Below are positions 11,326-20,165 of a stretch of 21,859 nt of DNA, one piece after another. The stretch comes from Lingula anatina (Eukaryota > Brachiopoda > Lingulata > Lingulida > Lingulidae). The notes under the pieces were generated by a model that did no database searches, had not been told where the DNA came from, and saw nothing but the letters and a program-made list of their open reading frames with translations. Each line of letters begins with the position of its first letter. The first letter of the stretch is position 1. Location: the NCBI RefSeq assembly GCF_001039355.2, contig NW_019775713.1, forward strand, positions 872,032-893,890, read 5' to 3'. The translations under genes were made by a program, and so were the position numbers.

Positions 11326-11606
11326 ATTACGGCAACGTGACACGCATGCGCTTGTTGATATTATAATCGGTTTTGTGATTGGTCAGTTGAAAAAAATCGA
11401 AAGTTCACAAAGTTGTAAACCAAATTACTTCTGTGCATGTGATTGCTACGATCAATGTATGGTTGAGTTTTTAAATATAATTTTTCTCACTTCCCACCCT
11501 TTAAAAATGAGTAAATATACCCCAAAACAATCATTTAACACTGTCGAGATTGTAACACTGATTTTGATTGGATTGTATTTTTAGCGAAAAGCGGAAGTTG
11601 ACAGCC
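11326..11606. promoter_or_regulatory. Head-to-head intergenic region, probable bidirectional promoter DOLPP1/QTRT1
   Basis: Only 281 bp separate the two divergent ATGs. ACGCATGCGC at 11342-11351 is close to the NRF1 site consensus and lies 17 bp upstream of the DOLPP1 ATG. GCGGAAGT at 11591-11598 is an ETS-type core 9 bp upstream of the QTRT1 ATG. The DOLPP1 start codon itself sits in AATATGGC, which resembles a YY1/short-leader initiation context. These motifs are usual in TATA-less bidirectional housekeeping promoters. Function is inferred; the motifs are seen. Confidence 0.65.
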
Positions 11607-11833
11607 ATGTCTGCCACGAGAAAAGCACATGCGTTAAGCTTCAAAGTTTTAGCGGAGTGTTCAACCACTAAGGCAAGAGTAAGTAAGCTAATTCTGCCAC
11701 ATCATGAAGTGGATACCCCCGTGTTTATGCCGGTCGGGACACAGGGTACTTTGAAGGCGATGTTACCAGATCAGTTAGAAGAAATGGACTGTCAAATTAT
11801 TCTTGGCAATACCTACCACCTAGGGCACAGACC

Positions 11834-11866
<33 letters not shown>

Positions 11867-14282
11867 TTATTTGTTTAAAAATTGCTTTACACACTTGTCT
11901 CTTTAAAAAAAAACACTGGGTAAATAAGATTTGATTGAACATGATTTATATTAAAATATCCAGAGCTGTGCAGTACAACTTAATATTGTTTTATTTGGTG
12001 TAAAATTAAAATCAAGTATCCCGTCTTGGTTGAGTATAACTGGCACTACCAACTTAAAATCTATCAGCCAATTCTGTACTTGATGGAAGAAGTACATGGC
12101 CACAATTTGCTGATATAGTCTTAAAATTCTTTATTTCATGAAATTGTATATAATTGCACTTTTAAACTTAACTTGTTCAATATGGCTTCTTTTTATATCA
12201 TGTCTAATATATTTGATTGGTTTTGTATTATCAACCACAGGGTCCAGAGTTGCTTGAAAAGGCAGGAGGTCTGCATAAATTTATGAACTGGAACCGAAAC
12301 TTGCTCACAGTAAGCAACACAATGTCACATGTTTACATACTAGTATACTGTAACTTGAAACTGGAGAAACATACAGAACTGATTCAAATAAGTAAAGAAA
12401 ACAAAGAGGGTTTTGCTAAATTACAAATTATACTTCAATGTTGTTAAAAGTATTCTCCTTCATTTTTTTGGACCTAAAAATCTGATAAATGGAATAGTAG
12501 TTAACATGTTCCACAAAATGAAAACATTTCTTCCCAATTTCAGGACAGCGGAGGTTTTCAGATGGTATCTTTATTAAAGCTGGCGGAGATCACAGAAGAA
12601 GGCGTAAAGTTTGAGTCACCGCATGACGGCTCTACAATGATGCTAACTCCAGAGAAATCTATTGAAATACAGAATTCCATTGGTTAGTTGTTTTCCACTA
12701 TCATATAATGCCATACACTTTGCAGTGTCTGTTCAGACTTGGTCTTTATTTTAAACAGGCTGATGGATTATTATTATTATTATTGTTTTATTTTTTTTAC
12801 GTTGTACCACTACTACTAGGTACTATAACAACACTAACTGTCATTATCTCATGAACAGATTGGTCACAGTCAGGGGCGTATCCAGAGATATTTTCTGACA
12901 GGCTTCCGAATTATCATTATAGATACATCCTCCAATTTTGACAGAAAAAATTAGATACCCATCAAAGTAAACTTCCGGAAGACCAAGAAGACGGCCTAAA
13001 CCTGCCCCTGACAGTCCCAATTGTACTTATAAAGAATAGTGCACAGCGAGAGCAAATGGGACCTGAGGCAAAGTGCACTATTCTTTGAAGTACACTTGAG
13101 ACTGTGCTCTATATGGTTATAAGATAATAATAGTTACTGTTACAGTAGCTAGTGGTTGTGGTAAAATGTAAAAATAATTTTTGAAAAATCTGTTTTAATT
13201 TAAAGATCATCTGCCAAGTACAACGTAAGACAGCTTTCAGTTTGGAAATAACTGCATATACAGTATACCTTGGAGTCCCTGATGTCATCCCTTACAAAAT
13301 TTCCTGTAGGAATCCTACATTACTGTTTGGGATTCTACGGGAATTTGATTTGACATCCTATAGGATTGTTATCTAAGAAATATTTCCTGTGGGACCGTAA
13401 AGGAAATTTTCGCAAGGGATTACAAAATATATCTACCTTCCACACCCCTTCCCCACTGTTATGTAATGTTGCAACCAGCCATGCACTACATAATTTCAAC
13501 ACAAAGACACATCATCACAAAACACAGGCCTTCATTGCATATTTGTTGACAATGGTAATGTGACTTAATAGAGGTCTAAGATTCTACAAATGGTGTAATT
13601 TTAATATATGATAAGACTATCATCTTAAGTTAAAACAAAACTTAGGCAGTTTACCTTTTGTGTTCCAGGTGCTGACATAATCATGCAGTTAGATGATGTG
13701 GTTCACAGTACAACTACAGGACCTAGAGTGGAGGAAGCCATGTGGAGGTTTGTACACCATACACTATACTATACACTGTACTACAACAGCATAACTGACC
13801 ATAGCTTAGCTATTTATATATTGGTGCATTGCTGTAGAGTCAATATATAGCATTGGTACAATATTGATACTCTTTTTATCTTAGCATTTAAAAGGCATGT
13901 AAATAAAACCTAATATACATGTAATGTTATGATTTTAAATGTGCAAGCTGACTCCATTTATCTTAATATTTGAGAGTAACACTGTTGCAACAGACTTATA
14001 TACTAAAAATTCATTTGTGAAACTGCACTTAGGAGATCTGAAATGGACTTACTGAGGTAATTTCTATTTCAGAACTATCCGTTGGTTGGATCGTTGCTTA
14101 AAGGCACACGGCAGACCTCACGACCAAAGTATCTTTCCTATTGTACAGGGCGGATTGGATGCTGAGCTGAGGAAGAAATGTGCTCAGGGTAAAGTGATAT
14201 ATTGTTTAATTTGGGTAAATAAATAGATATAAGTATTATTGTAATTCATGTGTCAGTATGTACTGACAAAAACATGTACAGA

Positions 14283-14337
<55 letters not shown>

Positions 14338-15954
14338 AAAGATGGCGATAGGTTATAATTATTGTAGAACAAACAAGACAAGATGTTATAGCATTTGCTA
14401 TTTGATTATTTCAGAGCTAACAAAACGAGATGTCTCAGGGTTTGCTATTGGAGGACTCAGTGGAGGGGAAGAAAAGAGTCAGTTCTGGCGGATGGTCTCT
14501 CTGTCCACTGACCATCTGCCCCTGGACAAGCCAAGATATCTCATGGGAGTGGGGTAAGGCACTCAGTGGTCAGAAAATGACCTTTTTTTCTGATATAGGT
14601 TTAATTATAGTGCACAGTACTAAAAGCTTTTTTCCCTATAAACTGAAATCATTAGATAAAAGGTTTTGGCTATTTGATTTTAGGTATAGACCAAGAACAT
14701 AAGTGAAACTTCAGAAACATGGATATGTGAATTTCCCATTGACATTTCATCTTGAATTTTACTTTTTTTTAAAATTTAATTTAATTTTATTATTATTATT
14801 ATTTTTATTTTATTTATTTATTTTTATTTATTTTTTTTTTTTGCAAGCTGACATCTTGAATTCTTGTGAATGTATTTTTTCTTGATAACAGACAGTCTGT
14901 TGCACAGTGATAAGTTTGATAGTCATTTTTATTTTTCATCATTTATTGACTATTTAAAAGTCATGAAACTGAGGAAATTCTGCTTGTGTTCCAGATTTGC
15001 CGTTGACCTGGTGGTTTGCTGTGCATTAGGATGTGATATGTTTGATTGTGTATATCCCACAAGAACTGCAGTGAGTATAATATTCTTGAAATATTTCATT
15101 GATTTTCTCGAAATATTCACGATAAGGAATAACAGCAAAATACTTTATATTATATTATGTTATATTATGTTATGTTATGTTGTGCTATGTTATGTTATGT
15201 TACATTATGTTATTTTATTTTATTTTATTTTATTTTATTTTATTTTATTTTATTTTATTTTACATAAAAAGCTTATTATTTTCACATTACAGAGGTTTGG
15301 AACAGCGTTAGTTCCCACAGGCCTGCTGAACTTGAAATTAGAGAAATTCTCCCGGGACTTCCGCCCCATAGATGAGAACTGTGGGTGTTCCACGTGTTCA
15401 CAGTACACTCGTAGCTACCTCCACACCATTGCTGGACATAAACCAGTGGCAGCCCAGTTGATTACTGTCCACAATGTGAAATATCAGGTTAGTTAGAGGG
15501 GAGGGGGGTGGGGGGAAGCACCATACATTCACAGGAGTAAGACAAAGACTTGAGTTAGGCTACTCTCTACCAGGGCCACAGAATTAATTTTTCACCAGAT
15601 ATTCGCAGATATTATCTGTTTAATTCATGGCACATTTCTTCACATTTCTCGCCGTTGGAGAAAAGTGCACATAATCTGTGGCCCTGGTAGAGGGTAGACT
15701 ACTAGAGGTACGCAATGTTCACAAGCTTCAGTTTATACCTAAGAAAAACATTTCTTCCACAAGATTTCATGATCTGTTCATTCAACTATATCTCTTCTTT
15801 TCAGTTGAACCTTATGAGAGGGATAAGAAAAAGCATCATGGAGAATACTTTTCCAAAGTTTGTTCAGGACTTCATGTCAGCTTTGTTTCCCAGTAAAGAC
15901 TATCCTGAGTGGGCCGTGGAAGCCTTGGCGTCAGTCAATGTCACACTTAGGTGA
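11607..15954 (+). CDS. QTRT1: Queuine tRNA-ribosyltransferase catalytic subunit 1
   Basis: Nine coding exons: 11607-11834, 12241-12309, 12544-12682, 13669-13747, 14073-14188, 14415-14553, 14995-15070, 15293-15487, 15805-15954 (TGA). All junctions are GT..AG, phases 0,0,1,2,1,2,0,0, giving 396 aa (human about 403). Family blocks in order: [24 protein letters not shown]100-SGGFQMVSL (base-binding Asp), QLDD (154-155), [11 protein letters not shown] (219-229), and [11 protein letters not shown] with catalytic nucleophile D274. Zinc ligands are C312-x-C314-x2-C317 and H342. The enzyme swaps guanine 34 for queuine in tRNAs for Asp, Asn, His and Tyr, working as a heterodimer with QTRT2 (family knowledge). 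An in-frame TTG further upstream is not a credible start; ATG 11607 is. His74 in LGHRP replaces a Leu that is well conserved in this block. Introns carry microsatellites and three short inverted-repeat elements. Confidence 0.97.
11836..11866. repeat. TAA trinucleotide microsatellite abutting a splice donor
   Basis: About ten TAA units start at the T of the GT donor of QTRT1 intron 1 (exon 1 ends at 11834), so the repeat itself supplies the donor's +2 to +6 bases. Confidence 0.9.
12871..13010 (+). mobile_element. Short non-autonomous DNA transposon (MITE), copy 2
   Basis: The 140-bp element lies in QTRT1 intron 3. It begins CAGGGGCGTATCCAGAGATA and ends GACGGCCTAAACCTGCCCCTG; the ends are inverted (CAGGGGC.../...GCCCCTG). 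It is flanked by a perfect 5-bp direct repeat ACAGT (12866-12870 and 13011-13015). It shares with copy 1 the string ATCCAGAGATATTTTCTGAC, a CTTCCGGAAGACC block and AGAAGACGGCCTAAA, with about 27 bp of internal deletions relative to copy 1. Confidence 0.85.
13287..13420. mobile_element. MITE-like inverted-repeat element (QTRT1 intron 3)
   Basis: The left arm ATCCCTTACAAAATTTCCT (13287-13305) matches the reverse complement of 13401-13420 (ATCCCTTGCGAAAATTTCCT) with one substitution and one indel. The interior has smaller palindromes such as CCTATAGG and CCTGTAGG/CCTACA. There is no coding capacity. No clear target duplication was found, so mobility is inferred from structure only. Confidence 0.55.
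14286..14333. repeat. AT dinucleotide microsatellite
   Basis: 24 uninterrupted AT units in QTRT1 intron 5 (14189-14414). It is self-complementary and could form a cruciform. Confidence 0.95.
14762..14843. repeat. T-rich low-complexity tract
   Basis: Runs of T with ATT and ATTT units in QTRT1 intron 6, more than 100 bp upstream of the exon 7 acceptor. Confidence 0.8.
15145..15262. repeat. Pentanucleotide microsatellite TTATG/TTATT
   Basis: About 23 units of period 5 in QTRT1 intron 7. The first part is TTATA/TTATG with substitutions (TTGTG, CTATG, TTACA). The last ten or so units are uniform TTATT. It ends 30 bp before the exon 8 acceptor. Confidence 0.95.
15561..15696. mobile_element. MITE-like inverted-repeat element (QTRT1 intron 8)
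   Basis: 22-bp arms at 15561-15582 and 15675-15696 share CTCTACCAGGGCCACAGA exactly and differ at one site, where the RNA pairing is U-G on the QTRT1 sense strand. The 92-nt interior is unrelated to the other elements here. A CTACT pentamer occurs at 15560-15564 and 15699-15703, but it overlaps the left arm and is offset from the right arm, so I do not call it a target duplication with confidence. Confidence 0.6.
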
Positions 15955-16520
15955 CGCATGCTATAAGATCAGATCTCATCAGGAAATATGGGCTGTGTGT
16001 CGTATTGCCCACTGTGCTGCCATCTGGTGAATTTAACTTGGACTAGAAAAGAAACAAAACAAGTGGTCCAGTGACAGCCAAGCAGGCATTTGGCCGGCAG
16101 TATAAAAGAGGGGATGTTTTAAAAAATATTTTAAAAAAGCGAACCTTTTCAGTCCTTTTGCTGACCCAACTTGAGAAATGGCATAGAAAATATTTTATAT
16201 ATTTTGAGTCAGAAAAATGCATCCACTGGTCATTATCTGAAAATTACCGTTATAATAACGGGTTTTATATGAATTTGTGTTGTTATATTTATTTATATAT
16301 TAAAACAATTTCCGTTATTTCATTTGGTTTTGAGTGACAATCTTAAACGCCTCTACTTGTACTCGGAAATTAAAATGCTCTAGTAGAGCTCTGCGTCATT
16401 CATTTTCTCTACCACATTCCGGTGTCCGTGTTCCGTGTAACGGATCTGCTCTTATGCACCTTAACTTCCCTTTCCAAGTGAAAAAAGGATTTGTTAGCCT
16501 AAAAATTGTTCCATTATAAA
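15955..16520 (+). other. QTRT1 3' flank, probable 3' UTR
   Basis: Non-coding sequence after the TGA. ATTAAA at 16299-16304 and 16369-16374 are candidate poly(A) signals. Open frames here show no family features. Confidence 0.45.
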
Positions 16521-17352
16521 TTTTTATATGCATACAGCATTTTGTTCAAACATGACAAAATTATTCGGCAAAAGGGGAGTTCACATTCTCAACAAATTTG
16601 AGTCGATACATTTGAGGACACGATTTCATAATATTCGTCTCTTCTGTTTATCTCGAGATTTGTTATGTTGAGGCAAGCTTGAAAATAAAAATTTGATAAA
16701 AGTAGGGAGGGGATTTACTGATAAAGAAAAAATACTTAAGAAACTGCCCTGTAACGCACTTGTAATCCCTAGTAATATTGAAGTCACAACAACGTCATAC
16801 CAGTCGGTTTTGTTTTTCTCTGTCGCAGTATGGAATCTCCTATATTTAGGACAATAAAGAAATATGGTATATGAAAGATATCCTCTCACTGCTCTACTTA
16901 TCTTCTACTAGTGTGAAAATATATCTAGGTTGACGCACAATCGTTCGAAGATTATTTTCAGAGTGATTATTTATAGTTTTATCATTTGTCTGATATCTCG
17001 TCCCGCTCTTATCACGAGTCATGTGCCTTGTCTTAACTCTTCGTATGTACAGAGTATCTAGAAATGTATGTTTTTACATAATTCTTACAAAATATTTAGA
17101 ACTATCTCACTGACAAAAATTTTTGAATATAAACCTTGGTATTTTACAAAGAATCGATGGTTCACAATCCAAGGCATTGCTGAATCCTTTAAGACGACAG
17201 GAGGAATTTTCTTTTGGTCTAAATCACTCGGAATTTATGGAATAATTTCCCGCAAAAAAATCTTGTTTTGTAAGGTGACAGAGCAGACTTGTTTGAGAAA
17301 GATTCCCTTATAATCACGAGGGTATGGATATTTATTCGTAAAGCAATACCCA

Positions 17353-17370
17353 AGAGAGAGAGAGAGAGAG
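17353..17370. repeat. GA dinucleotide microsatellite
   Basis: Nine GA/AG units followed by CGTAGA, in intergenic DNA. Confidence 0.9.
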
Positions 17371-17966
17371 CGTAGACAGCATATTCTGGTAATCACCGCG
17401 TTTGAAATTGTAATTGGACTATATGATAGTTTTCTTCAAAGGCCTTTTCTACACAAGTGCTGTACATGAATGCAGACGCCGAAAGCGTTTCTGAGAAACT
17501 GAAAACAAGGACCATTTGGCGTTTTAATTCTTTTAGCCAAAGCTCTTAACTAATAACTTTACTGCAGCATATTAGTGCGTTTATGCCAGATATGGCTGCC
17601 CGTTAATGTTCCTTTGATACTACAGGGGGAAACAGATAAACTCCACGTGATAAAAATGAATTAATAAATAAAAAAAGACAGAAAGTAAGACAGTACGTAA
17701 GTAAGTAAACAATAAAGAAAGAAACCGAAACTGCAATGCTGACAATGTGTACTTAAAGACATCTTCCATAGTGCTTTAGCACCTGCCTATAGCACGAACA
17801 CCTTGGGTGAGACAAATCTGCAGGTTTGACACTTCCGTAATTAATGACGCAGATTCAAGCAGACATATTCATGTTTGGCACGCTATACCAATATTGCAGA
17901 CGATTTCTTTCCTGTAATATCACCTTCGAAGTTGCTTCAGATCACAACTAGAGCACGGTATTTGTT

Positions 17967-18030
17967 GGAGAGGGAGAGGCGGGATTAGGAGAGAGAAAGA
18001 GAGAAACAGAAAGAGAGAGAGAGAGAGAGT
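17967..18030. repeat. GA-rich purine tract with microsatellite
   Basis: A nearly pure purine strand of about 64 bp containing an uninterrupted AG run at 18011-18029. Such tracts can bind GAGA-type factors, but no function is shown here. Confidence 0.85.
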
Positions 18031-19008
18031 GTGATTCTCCTTATAGATCTGTTTACAAAAGCCAGCGTTTTCGCGTGCTTTTGCTGAAGTGAATTTTCCA
18101 TAAAGTTTTCATTAGATAATTCTCGAAACTAAACGTGACTTCCTACTCATCCACTTTCCTGTAACTGAACAAGACGGCAATTGAATATTTATAAAATTTA
18201 TAAGATGAAAAAGTTCCATTCAATAAATTAGAAATGTAACTTGACGTGACATTTAGAATTAAATGAGTTGGCTTACCTAAAAAGTATAACATTTCCCCTC
18301 GTGCAAGTAAATTGTATAACTGTAAACAAAAAATAAAATTGTTTTTCTTTTCTTGAATAAAATAGGCCATAACATTTTAGACTTGTACCAAGCAACTCTA
18401 GCTTTTATTTTTTAATAGAAGATAATTTTCTTATTTAGCTTTCCTTTTGACGAAATGAGGTTCTGGTCGTTCATGATGTATATTCGTCAGGCTTAATTAA
18501 TTTTTCTCTTTTTGTAATATCCGTGTTGACTTTTTGAGAACCAGGATTTCAATTTGGAATGTGTCAACGGCATTCGTACCTTACGAGCAAGTAATCAGAA
18601 ATAAGTTACATAATGAAAGCAGTTTATTCATTTTCAAACAAGCCTTGCAGGAAAAAAATGAAACTGATTTTTGCATTGAATTTTTATACTGTATTCTCCT
18701 TGCTTATTAAAAAAAAGGGGGGCGTGAAAACTTCACGTAAAAATTCAAGAAAATTCTAAAACACGAAATTTATAATTTAGAAAAACTAGATATTCAAACA
18801 ATCAGACAAACAAATTAATAATGAAAGACAACGCGTGGAAAAATAGAAAATAAAAATATACTTGTCTTAATAAGATAAGTTTAACAATTATTTCAAACAT
18901 TGCTTTAAAAATGATAATTGTAATTCGTGTAAGAACAGATATCAACATGTATCAAATAAGAAATTCGAATCAGATAAGAGGAAAATACATTTTAGGGGGG
19001 GGGGTTGA

Positions 19009-19089
19009 AAAATGAAATTGTGAAAATGGGCAACTCGGAGAGCGGTTCTAAAATGAAATTATGAAAATTGCCAATCTGGAAGAGAACAA
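19009..19089. repeat. Two-copy 41-bp imperfect tandem duplication
   Basis: The string AAAATGAAATT(G/A)TGAAAAT recurs with a period of 41 bp, and the flanking bases (CAA..GGA.AG) also recur. Only two copies are present. Confidence 0.6.
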
Positions 19090-19439
19090 ATGAATCATGA
19101 CGATCCAAAAAAATCGACTTTAACCTAGAATATTGTATTCAAGGGAAGGGTTTTGAAACATAGGTGACAAAATCTTACCAAATGAGTCACATCAGTTCAA
19201 ATTATGTCGAACGTAACAGGTCTTTTTTTTTTACACGATTTTTTTATCATAGAATTGACTTGATGGTAAAAGGGACAAGAATTGATTTGATTTTCTTGAT
19301 TGAAAATGCTATATAAAGTGAAATGTGAAAAGTGAAAGGATAATTTCGTAATGACACTTTTTTACTTTTATTTTTCCATCATTTTTTTTTTTTTTGGGGT
19401 TGATCCTTTAGAAGGAGAAGCGCGTGTTATTAATTTTAT

Positions 19440-20098
19440 TATCATTAAGTCCGGAAAACTGCACATTACGTTCTCCGGCAGAGGGTTGTTTTGTTTTCAA
19501 TATTCACAACGCTACTGAAACTGAGAGCGTGCTTCATTAATCAACTTCTTCACCGCAAACGGTGCTTTGACGTTGAAACCCGATCGCTTTCAATTTACTC
19601 CCAGCTGCAAATAACAATGCGTTTTCCCCTCTTACTTAGCACTGCGGATAGCGCTCTAAAGGTGTGAAGTGTCGTGATCTTTAACATCTTAATCTCACTG
19701 GAGGGACAGATCGCTGAGCGACATCCCACCCTGAGCATGCGCACTGTGATTTATAAGCCTTTAAGTTTACAGGGTCAACTATGAATATTGAACACCGGTC
19801 CCCTCCTCTGCGGCGAATGATCTTCGACGGACGCTGCTCCAAGACGCTATTTAGTCCACCCCGGTGACAGTGTTTTGTCACAGGGACGGAGACCATAACG
19901 GTGACACTAGCTACACTGCAGCCTGGCCGTGAAGCCGGGTTGAAAGCTGTCATACACCAACCGTGCTGTCATTGCGATAAAAACACGCGTGATAGAACTA
20001 TAGGATCACTTCTCGTAGAAGAAAGCCTCCTCGCTGTATCACTTACTGTCGGCGGCGAACAGAAGAAAAGGATTTACCCAGCCACCGACAGTCTGACT
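19440..20098 (+). promoter_or_regulatory. CpG-richer promoter/5' leader of an unidentified gene
   Basis: The base composition changes here from AT-rich to CpG-containing sequence. Elements seen are AGGTGTGA (19660-19667, T-box half-site), the dyad TCGCTGAGCGA (about 19710-19720), GCATGCGCAC (19735-19744, NRF1-like half) and the TATA-like GATTTATAAG (about 19749-19758). A short upstream open frame ATG..TGA lies at 19781-19867 (28 codons). A small stem ACTGTCGG/CCGACAGT (20045-20052 with 20085-20092) sits just before the main ATG. Together these suggest a transcription start between about 19760 and 20090; none of this is proven. Confidence 0.45.
19781..19867 (+). other. Possible upstream open reading frame in the leader
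   Basis: ATG AAT ATT GAA ... CCC CGG TGA, 28 codons, lies downstream of a TATA-like stretch and upstream of ATG 20099. If the leader starts before it, it could lower translation of the main frame. There is no similarity I recognise. Confidence 0.25.
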
Positions 20099-20165
20099 AT
20101 GGACCCAAACTGCAATGTCTTACCTGCGAACCACGAGTCCAGGGCCTATGATCACGTAAACACAG
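20099..20165 (+). CDS. Probable first coding exon of an unidentified gene
   Basis: ATG 20099 opens a frame starting MDPNCNVLPANHESRAYDH and reaching a consensus donor ACAG|GTAAGA at 20165/20166 (22 codons plus one base, phase 1). It is the first ATG in this frame after a CpG-richer, promoter-like stretch. I do not recognise the protein; 22 residues are too few to assign a family. The initial MDPNC recalls vertebrate metallothionein, but the following residues lack the Cys pattern. No matching second exon is evident before 21859, so the rest should lie to the right of the window. It could also be a non-coding first exon. Confidence 0.4.

Larger units (their letters stand above)
16521..19440. 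other. AT-rich intergenic DNA, no gene seen
   Basis: I read both strands and found no exon with family features and good splice sites. The content is AT-rich sequence with poly-A, poly-T and poly-G runs, GA microsatellites (17353-17370 and within 17967-18030) and a small 41-bp tandem duplication (19009-19089). It could hold the upstream regulatory region of the gene starting near 20 kb. Confidence 0.5.

Noticed and set aside
14870-15496. Plus-strand frame of 208 codons covering QTRT1 exons 7 and 8
   Set aside because: It is two real exons joined through an intron whose pentanucleotide repeat happens to have no stop. The splice sites and family alignment remove 15071-15292.
16626-16889. Minus-strand frame of 87 codons in the QTRT1 downstream region
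   Set aside because: No conserved motif and no splice context; consistent with a chance frame.
19681-19953. Minus-strand frame of 90 codons in the CpG-richer region
   Set aside because: It has no ATG at its start and no family features. It is explained by the lower stop frequency in CpG-richer DNA.
20099-20165. Metallothionein start (MDPNC)
   Set aside because: After the first five residues the Cys-X-Cys pattern of metallothioneins is absent.
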